NCBI GenBank assembly: GCA_937874195.1
Contig: CALNBM010000016.1
Coordinates: 1-29,021, forward strand
Origin: an uncultured Clostridia bacterium
GTDB lineage: Bacteria; Bacillota; Clostridia; Christensenellales; UBA1242
DNA: 29,021 nucleotides
Direction of reading: 5' to 3'
Shown here in pieces: positions 1-8,600 of this stretch (position 1 is the first letter of the stretch; each line of letters starts with the position of its first letter). Under the pieces are notes generated by a model, which had not been told where the DNA came from, did not search any database, and saw only the letters and a program-made list of their open reading frames with translations. The position numbers and the translations under genes were made by a program.

Positions 1-45
1 TGAAACGCAAAGTGGGGCAAACTTCATGATAAGCATGTTTTAATA

Positions 46-645
46 ATGCAAGGCAGATTTCATTTATATGAAGGGAAGACTGCAAATGAAGTTGTGTTAC
101 CTGTTGATATTTTTCATGCACTTAATATTAAAAGTTTGTTTGTAACAAACGCAAGCGGAGGAATAAACCGCAGTTATGTGCCGGGTGATTTAATGATACT
201 GCATGACCATATAAACTTAACAGGGCATAATCCTTTGATTGCAGGCAATCTTGAAGAGGGCAGACCACTTTTTGTTGATATGACAAATATTTATGATGAA
301 GAATATATAGGTTATCTTAAAATAAGTTGTGATAAGCATTCACTTAAACACCATATTGGAACATACTTACAAGTAACAGGGCCAACCTATGAAACAAAGG
401 CAGAAATTTTTGCATACTTTCAAATGGGTGCAGATGTTGTGGGTATGAGTACTGCATTAGAAATAATTAAAGCCAGATATTACGGCATGAGATGTGTGGC
501 GGTTTCGCTTGTTTCAAACTTTGCTGCAGGTATGTCTAACCTAGGACTAAACCATGAAGATGTTTTAGCAACAACAATGAAAAAAAAGGATAGTTTAAAA
601 CTATTATTAAGCGAATTTATTTTAATGTTGGAAAAGAGTAAATAA
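46..645 (+). CDS. punA: Purine nucleoside phosphorylase, 5'-incomplete
   Basis: Trimeric-type purine nucleoside phosphorylase, a cytoplasmic purine salvage enzyme that cleaves (deoxy)inosine/guanosine with phosphate to the base and (deoxy)ribose-1-phosphate. The motif MQGRFHLYEG opens the open frame and carries the His and Tyr of the active site. NASGGIN, the phosphate/base-site region VVGMSTALE with its conserved Glu, GMR, and the SNFAAG loop with the base-binding Asn follow in family order. The family is about 270 residues and this frame gives 199. The Met at 46 is internal to the fold, has no ribosome binding site, and is preceded in frame by codons 4-45 (…GKLHDKHVLI), which fit the strand before MQGRFH. 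About 65-75 N-terminal residues are therefore missing. They lie left of the window or were lost, because an in-frame TGA sits at 1-3. The C terminus is complete. GMSTALE replaces the usual GMSTVPE. Confidence 0.85.
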   Translation: MQGRFHLYEGKTANEVVLPVDIFHALNIKSLFVTNASGGINRSYVPGDLMILHDHINLTGHNPLIAGNLEEGRPLFVDMTNIYDEEYIGYLKISCDKHSLKHHIGTYLQVTGPTYETKAEIFAYFQMGADVVGMSTALEIIKARYYGMRCVAVSLVSNFAAGMSNLGLNHEDVLATTMKKKDSLKLLLSEFILMLEKSK

Positions 646-706
646 AAAGTTTAGCAAAATAAATCTCATATACATGTTGTAAAACTTTTCCATGTGTAAA
701 AAAATA

Positions 707-750
707 TGATTTTAGGATAACTCATAACATGCATATTTAATAAAGTTGTA
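707..750 (+). repeat. 44-bp direct repeat, copy 1
   Basis: Identical base for base to 934-977. It begins TGATTTTAGGATAACTC and ends AATAAAGTTGTA. Both copies are preceded by an A-rich tract ending in AT or AG. No third copy was seen in the window. Confidence 0.9.
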
Positions 751-806
751 AATTAGATATGCGGTTAAGAGAAAACTATTTTTAGGTTAATACACAGTAT
801 CTAATT
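751..806. repeat. 9-bp inverted repeat (AATTAGATA...TATCTAATT)
   Basis: Perfect arms at 751-759 and 798-806 enclose 38 bases, immediately after the first 44-bp repeat copy. It is AT-only apart from one G/C pair, so it is a weak structure and could be chance in such AT-rich DNA. Confidence 0.45.
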
Positions 807-933
807 AATGGGTAAGCAAAAAAATGTAATTTTTAAAACAATTAAGCTTTGCAAAAATTTAAATATGGAAAGGAACCAAAAAAATGAGATTTAAGTTAAC
901 ATATTATGTTTGCAAATTGGATTAAAAAAATAG

Positions 934-977
934 TGATTTTAGGATAACTCATAACATGCATATTTAATAAAGTTGTA
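934..977 (+). repeat. 44-bp direct repeat, copy 2
   Basis: Perfect second copy of 707-750, with starts 227 bp apart. The segment between the copies contains the inverted repeat AATTAGATA/TATCTAATT and a very short open frame. The origin is unknown; it could be a segmental duplication or a small repetitive element. Confidence 0.9.
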
Positions 978-1133
978 GGTTAATATATGAGGGAATTATA
1001 AAAAATGGAAGGCAAGTGAATTTACCGATAGTAAAGGAAAAAACTTGTCTTTCACTTTTTTTAGTGCATTTAATGATTTTATCTTTTTCCCGTGTGTGTT
1101 TTTCAAGTTTATGATGCTTTCGATTGATTTTAT

Positions 1134-1161
1134 TTGACAAATTTCGCTAATTGTTTAAAAT
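1134..1161 (+). promoter_or_regulatory. Sigma-A-like promoter upstream of the lipoprotein gene
   Basis: TTGACA (1134-1139), 16-base spacer, TAAAAT (1156-1161). The -35 is perfect and the -10 matches 5 of 6. Transcription from here would give an untranslated leader of roughly 260 bases before the start codon at 1429. Confidence 0.5.
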
Positions 1162-1428
1162 AAAAGTATAGTTAAAAGTGTGCTGATAATTAAAATATAA
1201 TTTGTTAAAACTAAAAATAACTATATACTGTGAAATTAAGGCATCAATATAAAGTGCTTAATCCTACTCAAATTATATTTATCTTGATTAGCGCAAAAAT
1301 GAGACTTAATTTTAGTTAGATTACAAATAGGAAAAAAAGTATTTATCTTCACAAATCCAACAAAAAGATAAAAACATTCCAATATATAAAAAATGTATCT
1401 TCACAAAACATTACACAAAAGGAGGGAT

Positions 1429-3336
1429 ATGTTGGTAAAAACAAAATTGTTTTTCAAACGAGTTTTTGTTTTTATGTTATGCTCGGTAACTATCTTTTTA
1501 AGTGGTTGTGGGTTTCCTTCACCAAGTATTGGCTATTTCAAAAATGCAGAATCACCAGTAGTCGAGTCTGAAATAAAAAATCCCACCACGGATATAAGAG
1601 ATTATTTCAGTGGAGTTATTATTTGCACAGAACCAGAAAATGACACATTGTTTTATGACAAAGTTGATAAGAATGAAAAAACTTTTGTAGCCTTATTAGA
1701 GAGACAATTTTCGCTTATGGCGGAACATATTGATTTTGCGCTTAAAGCTTTTTATATTAATAGTGCGCTAGGTAAAGAAAAACAATCAACTTATATTGAT
1801 ACGATAGAGTTTAATAAATTCACACTTATTAGTCCGGGAGAGAATGAATTTTCAACTAAGGCTAGAAGTTGTACGCACGGAACTGTAAATTTAATTGATT
1901 TAAATTGCGGTGAATGTATTTCATGGATGGCAGGCGAAAGAAGTGATTTAAAAGAAATCAATCCCTTTAATTTTACACGAGCAATAGACGGCGGATATAT
2001 TTACAATGAAACTGGTGAGTTTGGTACAGAAATAAACACTGCTAGAAAATGGATAGGCGCTGATAATTTAACTATGAATAATGTAAAAATGCAGTTAGCA
2101 AAAATAGTTGCAACGGGTGAGTATAGTGCGCTTGGAACTGTAACCTCTGGGCAGTACAATGCTTATCTTAATTCCATTAATCATTTAGGGTTTACTGAAA
2201 GCACATTTGGTGAAGAAATAGCTATAGGTGAAGTGGATGTTATAAAAGAATTTATTTTAAATAACATTATTGGCTCTGCAAATGTAGAATATGATGATAA
2301 CCTTTTTCCGTCTGGTAATGATAAGATAATTTTAAATCCCGGTGGGGACCCTTTCGAAGATAATCCTGAAAAACATTATTATAAATCATATAGAATTCTT
2401 GTGAATAAGTTTATGGATAAGGCGGTAACAATTTCTAAAAATGGAAAATATCCAAACTATGGTTCAAACGATTTTGCTGTTTATCTGAAATTTCCACGAA
2501 TAAATGCAATGTATAAACATATAAACGAATTTTATGATTTTAATGTATCACCGTTTGAACCTGTTTTAGAAAGTGCAGAAAAAATAAAAAGCATTGTATT
2601 TTTGCCAGAAGTTAACACCGCCAAATTTTATGACCGTAACGAGCAACTAGTTATAAAATACGGTGATTTTTATAAAGATTGGCCAGATAAGTACGCCTTT
2701 TATTTACCATCAGATTGGTTTATGAACTTTGTTTGTGCAAACGATGCCGTTCTAGACGAATTTGTGTTAAAGTTAAAATTTAATGTTATGGCGCAGGGAG
2801 TTGAAATTTTAGATTCGTATTTGCCTCTTTTCCCTATACAAACAAGATCGGACTTTATCACAAGTGATTTAGATATGGTGGCTATGTCTCCAACTAAATT
2901 AATTGAACACGGTGTTACAAATAAGTTAATTGAAGAGAATACAATTCGTCGCATTGAAGCTGAAAAATTTATGTCGATTTATAATATAAGTCCAGCATCA
3001 AGCGATATGCAGCAAAGACGATTGACTGATTACGATGGCGTAGTTTTGTATGATCCCGTTTGGGGTTCTCTTGATAGTGAATTTTTCAAAAATGACAAAC
3101 TTGTTGCCGGGAGTGATTTATTTCAAATTGCCCCTAAAACCAACTTGCAACAGCCCGAAACATTTATTGCAGGTGCAGATACTTTTTTTAATAGAGGAAA
3201 TAATTGTTTTCAAATTTTTTTAGAATATTACAATATGCAATATGAACCTATTACAACGCAAGATGTAAACATAGTTTATATGACCAGTATTGATGGTTTT
3301 CTTGAAGCATTATTTGGCAAACTAAATAATCCATAA
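1429..3336 (+). CDS. Orphan lipoprotein of unknown function
   Basis: Not a family I recognise. The frame is open from an ATG at 1393, but the strong ribosome binding site AAAGGAGGG (1418-1426) lies between that ATG and the one at 1429. I therefore start at 1429 (a TTG at 1432 is also possible), giving 635 residues. The N terminus is a lipoprotein signal: basic MLVKTKLFFKR, a hydrophobic stretch, then the lipobox FLSGC with the lipidated Cys at about residue 27. The mature protein should be tethered to the outer face of the membrane. It has no further membrane helix and no obvious repeats. Local features include NCGECISWMAGERS and a C-terminal GADTFFNRGNNCFQIF segment; a substrate-binding or catalytic role cannot be assigned. 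It appears to be monocistronic, with a promoter far upstream and a hairpin terminator about 115 bases after the stop. Confidence 0.8.
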   Translation: MLVKTKLFFKRVFVFMLCSVTIFLSGCGFPSPSIGYFKNAESPVVESEIKNPTTDIRDYFSGVIICTEPENDTLFYDKVDKNEKTFVALLERQFSLMAEHIDFALKAFYINSALGKEKQSTYIDTIEFNKFTLISPGENEFSTKARSCTHGTVNLIDLNCGECISWMAGERSDLKEINPFNFTRAIDGGYIYNETGEFGTEINTARKWIGADNLTMNNVKMQLAKIVATGEYSALGTVTSGQYNAYLNSINHLGFTESTFGEEIAIGEVDVIKEFILNNIIGSANVEYDDNLFPSGNDKIILNPGGDPFEDNPEKHYYKSYRILVNKFMDKAVTISKNGKYPNYGSNDFAVYLKFPRINAMYKHINEFYDFNVSPFEPVLESAEKIKSIVFLPEVNTAKFYDRNEQLVIKYGDFYKDWPDKYAFYLPSDWFMNFVCANDAVLDEFVLKLKFNVMAQGVEILDSYLPLFPIQTRSDFITSDLDMVAMSPTKLIEHGVTNKLIEENTIRRIEAEKFMSIYNISPASSDMQQRRLTDYDGVVLYDPVWGSLDSEFFKNDKLVAGSDLFQIAPKTNLQQPETFIAGADTFFNRGNNCFQIFLEYYNMQYEPITTQDVNIVYMTSIDGFLEALFGKLNNP

Positions 3337-3708
3337 CTAAATCATGTTAAATTAAAATCATTATATGTAATTTTTTAGTTTTATAAATTAGTTTGTAAGG
3401 GTATGGTTTTAAAGTTTGTACATGAATACAATTAAAAAAGCATAAAAAAACCTTATGAAGTGAACTTAACAAGGGTTAACTAAATAAGGCTTTTTTTTTG
3501 CTTAGTGTGATTTTTTATTTTTTTAATGGTATTTTATTTTTATTTAAATAACTTATTTTTTGGAATATGCATTGCAATAATTTGTGTACTGCATAAATTT
3601 TAAATTATAGCAAAACATAAATAAAATGGAAATGTAATTGTTTTTAAAATAGGTTTAATTTTATCGAAAACTATCATAAAAAACTCCATTTAATATTAGG
3701 AGATAAAA
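3337..3708. other. Spacer with a terminator, otherwise AT-rich
   Basis: Between the lipoprotein and carboxypeptidase genes. It contains the terminator at 3451-3499. A weak -35/-10 pair, TTGCAA with TAAATT near 3572-3600, could serve the downstream gene, but I do not trust it. No open frame of note. Confidence 0.4.
3451..3499 (+). terminator. Intrinsic terminator after the lipoprotein gene
   Basis: CCTTAT (3451-3456) pairs with ATAAGG (3484-3489), with a nested TTAAC/GTTAA stem inside the loop, followed by a run of nine T (3491-3499). Confidence 0.65.
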
Positions 3709-4875
3709 ATGAAAAGAAAAGTTGCAGTAATATTAATGTTAATTGTTTGCCTATTGGTTTCAACAAAAAGTTTTACCGTGAACGCAATCAATTCGCATGA
3801 TGAATTCAATAAGTTGTCGTGTGGAAGTTACCTGCTAATGGATTCTGATAGTAAAACGGTGCTTTCTTCATTTAATGAGCATGCCAGGATGCCTGTGGCA
3901 AGCATTTGCAAACTTATGGTAACATTGATAACTCTTGAAAGAATTGAAAGTGGCGAACTAAGCATGGACGATGAAATGAGAGCAAGTGAGCATGCGTGCG
4001 ATGCTGAAGGCAGTCAGGCATTTTTGGATGCAGGAAGCAAATACAAAGTTTCAAATTTATTAAAAAGCGTTATAGTTGCATCTGCAAACGACAGTTCCAT
4101 AGTGCTGGCTGAAGGGATAGCTGGCAGTGAGAAAGCATTTGTTAATCTTATGAATGAGCGTGCTAAGGAACTTGGAATGAAAAACACAGTTTATGAAAAT
4201 GCATCTGGATTAAACACAGATAACCAACATAGTACTGCATATGACTCGGCATTAGTTTTAAGAGAGATTGAAAGATTTGATATATATATTAAAGATGCAA
4301 GTATTTGGATGGATAATCTAATTCATCCTAGTGGAAGAGAAACTGAACTTGTTAATACCAACAGATTAATTCGTTACTATGAATATTGCACTGGTGGAAA
4401 AACTGGATTCACCGATGAAGCAGGATATTGTTTAGCAAGTTCAGCCACAAAAGACGGATTAAACTTAATTGCAGTGGTGTTAAATTGCAAAGATTCGCAA
4501 AGCAGGTTTAGTGAAAGTATTGAATTATTTTCTCATGGTTTTGCAAACTACCAAAACTCACATATTTTAAGTGCGGAAAAATGTTTTGATAAAACTGTTA
4601 AAGTGGTTGGAGGCAAGGAAAATAGCATTTGCGTTCGCCCTCTTAATGATTATTTTGCTATCGATAAAAAAGGTGAAAAATCCACTTATGAAACAGTGTT
4701 ACAGGTACCAAATAGGGTAGGTGCTCCAATAAAGAAAGGGCAGGAAGTGGGCGTTTGTTTGGTGCTAAAAAATGGCGTAATAATAGCCGAAGTTCCAGTT
4801 ATAAGCGAGTCAAATGTGGCAAAACAAAACTTTTCAGATGTTATGAGAAAAATAGTGAACGGTTGGGCACTTTAA
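3709..4875 (+). CDS. D-alanyl-D-alanine carboxypeptidase (peptidase S11, PBP5/DacF type)
   Basis: Removes the terminal D-Ala from peptidoglycan pentapeptides outside the membrane and so controls cross-linking. Residues 1-26 are a signal peptide (MKRKVAVILMLIVCLLVSTK, cleavage near VNA). The three catalytic motifs are present and correctly spaced: SxxK as SICK (S65, K68), SxN as SAN (S125-N127) and KTG (K231-G233, in TGGKTGFTDEAG). The catalytic domain ends near residue 260. A beta-rich PBP5-type C-terminal domain follows, then an amphipathic tail (VAKQNFSDVMRKIVNGWAL) of the kind that binds the membrane surface. At 388 residues the length is typical. Ribosome binding site AGGAG at 3698-3702, 6 bases from the ATG. 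The gene is single and closed by a strong terminator. The paralogue (dacA, dacB or dacF) cannot be told from the sequence. A Cys inside SxxK is slightly unusual. Confidence 0.95.
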   Translation: MKRKVAVILMLIVCLLVSTKSFTVNAINSHDEFNKLSCGSYLLMDSDSKTVLSSFNEHARMPVASICKLMVTLITLERIESGELSMDDEMRASEHACDAEGSQAFLDAGSKYKVSNLLKSVIVASANDSSIVLAEGIAGSEKAFVNLMNERAKELGMKNTVYENASGLNTDNQHSTAYDSALVLREIERFDIYIKDASIWMDNLIHPSGRETELVNTNRLIRYYEYCTGGKTGFTDEAGYCLASSATKDGLNLIAVVLNCKDSQSRFSESIELFSHGFANYQNSHILSAEKCFDKTVKVVGGKENSICVRPLNDYFAIDKKGEKSTYETVLQVPNRVGAPIKKGQEVGVCLVLKNGVIIAEVPVISESNVAKQNFSDVMRKIVNGWAL

Positions 4876-4980
4876 AATTATTATGGATAAATTATGATAT
4901 TGTATTTTATAGTTAAGTTTATAATAAGTTTATTTTAATAATTTTTAAAAAAATTAATTAGTTAAAAAGTTATTGCTTTT

Positions 4981-5004
4981 AGCGGACGGTTTCGTCCGCT
5001 TTTT
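4981..5004 (+). terminator. Strong intrinsic terminator after the carboxypeptidase gene
   Basis: AGCGGACG (4981-4988), GTTT loop, CGTCCGCT (4993-5000), then T's. This perfect 8-bp GC-rich stem stands out sharply from the AT-rich surroundings, 105 bases after the stop codon. Confidence 0.9.
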
Positions 5005-5539
5005 CGCATGTAAACTTTTATATAACAATAAAAAAAAATGAAAAATTAGTTTTTTTGCTTTTATACAAAAATGATGTTCATCTTTTCGTGTTTGCATTTT
5101 AATTTTTTATCTTTTTAAGACAGATTAATTTTTGTCAAATATTTTTTTTAAAAATAATCAATGAACTTACTTTAAAGATATAAAAAAGATTTAATCTTCT
5201 AATTGATTTTATTAATGATTGGTTTTGTCGAATTATTTTTAAATTATTTTTTAAATTTACATATTTTGGAAAAATATTAGCCAAATTATTTTTGTTTATT
5301 TAGTTTGTCGTGTTAAACTGCTTTACAACTCACTTTAAATTTGCTTTAATATGTGTTGGAATAAACTTATTTAAGTTTGTCATATTTGATTTTTCATAAA
5401 TTAACTAAATTTTAAGGCGTAGTTAAAAGCATTTATACCAAATAAATGGCTTATTAAAAATTAATTTAAACTTTACATTTTCATTTAAAAACCACCTGAA
5501 AACTAACCTGAAAATTATATATTTTTAAACTTAAATTGA

Positions 5540-5568
5540 TTGACAAATTGTCAAATATTGTTTAAACT
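5540..5568 (+). promoter_or_regulatory. Promoter with palindrome over its -35
   Basis: TTGACA (5540-5545), 17-base spacer, TAAACT (5563-5568, 4 of 6). The -35 is the left arm of the inverted repeat TTGACA-AAT-TGTCAA (5540-5554), placed as a repressor operator would be. Predicted leader about 40 bases to the ATG at 5617. Confidence 0.5.
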
Positions 5569-5616
5569 AGTCAATGTTACAAATATCTTAAATAATTAAG
5601 GAGAAATTTTACTATC

Positions 5617-8600
5617 ATGGTAAGAAATACGAAAAAAATAAAATTCAAGATTTTAACAACTATAATAATGGCTTTTGCTTTACTGCTGTCTCCAGTTGCA
5701 ACACTGGTTAATAATATGAACATTGCTTACGCTGACGATGTTGTGATAACTGATGTTGATGGCGACACGATTGAGCTTATCGGCTTTAAAAGTGAAGTAA
5801 AATTTAATAACGAATATAAATTGCCTATAATTAAAGAAGGCATAGAACAGCTAGATTATGCAGATTTTATTGCAAGAGAAGGCTATTCTTATAAAGTTTT
5901 TCAAAACATTCCTAGAAAAGAGTTAGCCAACACTAATAACAATGCTGAGGGAAAAACCCTAGGCATTCATGAAAATGAAAACAATGAATGGGTTTTTATT
6001 GCTCTAACAACAGGCACTTACACTTTGGAAATAACAAAGCAAGTTGGCGGTAAAATTATAACTGCTATTCAAAATAAATCGTATGGAAATAAAAAAGATA
6101 ATGGATTAACTATTGATGTTATTTCTCAAAGTTATACTGTTTTACTTCCAGAAAACAGTAAGCATGTTGTACCTGAAAAAATGCCTCTTCTAACAGATAG
6201 AATAGAAGTTGCAATTCCTCGTCCAACAGTATTAACAAATAAAGGCGAAAAAATTGCAGAAGCCGATTACGCAAACCTAGAAGTACGCATTAATAATGAT
6301 ATTGTTACAGTTGAAAATGTTGGTGAAGGTGATGAAAACGATTATGTTTATTTGTATACACCAAGCAGTATCGGAACCTATAAAATATCATATCATTATA
6401 AAGTATCAGGAAAAATTCTTGGCAGTGGCTATCAAAATATTGAGGTAGTTCCAGAATCAAGTTATAAATTAGAAGATTTAAAACTAAAAGTAAATTTCAC
6501 AGGTTCTATTGAAGAAAGAATTAAACTGGGACTTGAAGCCAGTCTTCCTCCAGCGTATGCAGTTGACCAAGATGGTCAAAAAATAAACGCTTATATTAAA
6601 ATAACTGCTGAACATATTACTGCTGATAATCAAAGGACTGATTGCACAGCACAAATCAACCAAAAAGACTTTACTATTACTCCAACACTTATTGGTAACT
6701 ATTGGATTTACTATCAAGCAATACATCCACTTTTTAATGTGAGTAGTGATAAGTTTCAACCGATCAATAACAGCGACTCTCAACATAGAGTGGAAGTTTA
6801 TGATGAGGAATTACCAGAAATCTTATATGTAAATGATTATGAAATCAATGCAGAAAATAAAATAACAAGCGTTGGTGGTGTTAGTGTTCAAGGAAAAACT
6901 GAAAACGAAATTTTAGAGTTGCTTGGTGACAAAATTGCATCTGTTCCAAACCTTGTTATTATTCCAGAAGGCGATACTTCTTTAATTCTTGAAGATATTA
7001 TCCCTGCTATTTATGCAAAGGACAACTTTACAACAGGGTATGAGAATTTTGAGTTTACCAGACAAGTTAGAGTTGATACTCAACCTACAAAAAATTTATT
7101 TGTGATAAATGGAGGAGTTGAAAGCGAAGATGAAACTTATGAAAACTACGAAAGTGCATCTTTTAAATTTATGGCTCCAACTGGAACGGTAGAAACAAGG
7201 AAATATACTTTTATTTATACAGCAAAAGATAAACAATATTCTATTTCAACAACACGAAATTTCACCATTAATGTGATAAGAGAAGAAGATTATAAAGATT
7301 ATAATACTGACCCTAGTCTTATATTCACAGTAGATGAAGACGAACTTTATGCGGATAGCGTTTTAACTTTCGCAAAACCTACCGTACTCGATGAAAATGT
7401 TAATTATAAAGACAAAAATATTGATGTAGATATTGTTGCAAGGATTGTTGGATTAAATGATATTAAATATTTAACAGGTTTGGAACTTGAAGAAATGTTT
7501 AATAAAACAACTAACCTATATGAAATAGATTTTGCTAAGTTAAAAGACGAGATAGGTGAAATTGTATCTGCGACTGTTTCAGTTTATGCAAGAAATGATT
7601 ACTACAACCAAGTTATCAATCCCGGATTCGATATTTATAATGTTCCAACTGAAGAAAGCGGACTTCTTCCAAAAATGGTAAAGCAAGAAATAACAGTTCT
7701 AGCAACTGGCGACCAAGATGCTCCACAGTTTGCTTTTGTGGATGGTGGTGCTGGCAATTCATTAGGAGACGCACTATATTTAGCAAATACAGATGAAATT
7801 TTAAATAATTATCCAGATTTAACCGCACCTTGGAATTACCTAGATAACGGATATATCCAACTTGACGGCGTAGAAAAAGATATTTTCTTCCCTAGAAATA
7901 TTATAACTCTTCCAACAGTAAGTGCTACCGATGCAGATAAAAATATTAAACATTCTCTTTTTATTTTTAATAATGGAAATAGAGCTTATCTACTTAAAGA
8001 TGGAAATCCGACCTTAGATAAATTTTATGATATAGCAAATGATGAATATACACTAACAATCTCCGGGGCTAAGTTTGAAGCAAGCGTTAGTGGATTATAT
8101 GAAATTGTTTATCAATTTGAAGATGGACTTGGAAACATAACAACCAAAACTTTTGGTATTAGAGTTGGCGAGCCTGAAGAGCCAGCTATGGTTATAACAA
8201 ATTTCCCTAAAACTGCTGAACTTGGCAAAGAATTTATTTATCCAAAAATCACTTTAAGCAATGGAGTAATAATTGATTCAAAAACTTGGACGGTTGCTTT
8301 AACTTCAACGCCAGATGGATATTTGAATTTTGACGAAAGCGAAAAAAGTTTTAAACCTAATGTTGAAGGCGATTACAGGATTGAATATAAATGGGGAAGC
8401 AAAAGCGAAAATGAAACCACTTATTTTATTTTAAATGTTTCTGACACTATTGCTCCAGAAATAAGTACTGTTTTTGAAAATGGATATTTTGAAACAAATC
8501 AATTTAAACATACTATTGAATGGGAAAACACTTTAGAAAATCCAAATCCAACCTTGAAAGTGTATTTACCAATGTATACTGTTACCGATGAAAATAAAAA

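Larger units (their letters stand above)
646..1392. other. Non-coding spacer with repeats and a promoter
   Basis: AT-rich spacer of about 750 bp without a convincing gene. It holds two perfect 44-bp direct repeats (707-750 and 934-977), a 9-bp inverted repeat (751-759 with 798-806), and a candidate promoter at 1134-1161. A 13-codon reading frame at 884-925 is preceded by GGAAAGG but is too short to trust. Weak complementarity around 1011-1055 (AAGTGAA with TTCACTT, then a T-run) might be a terminator for the phosphorylase gene, but the loop is long. Confidence 0.5.
4876..5616. other. Very AT-rich spacer with terminator and promoter
   Basis: Starts with the terminator at 4981-5004, then about 500 bases of extreme AT content with recurring TTTGTC words and no open frame. 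The promoter for the surface protein lies at its right end (5540-5568). Confidence 0.5.

Noticed and set aside
1..645. TGA read as glycine or tryptophan (alternative genetic code)
   Set aside because: All other long frames are intact under the standard bacterial code, with ordinary TGG and GGN codons. A single in-frame TGA at the window edge is better explained by a broken gene or an error.
884..925. 13-codon leader-peptide-like frame with an upstream GGAAAGG
   Set aside because: Too short, not followed by an attenuator-like hairpin or a gene nearby, and easily expected by chance.
5005..5535. Recurring TTTGTC words as binding sites
   Set aside because: Irregular spacing and orientation in extremely AT-rich DNA; not distinguishable from background.
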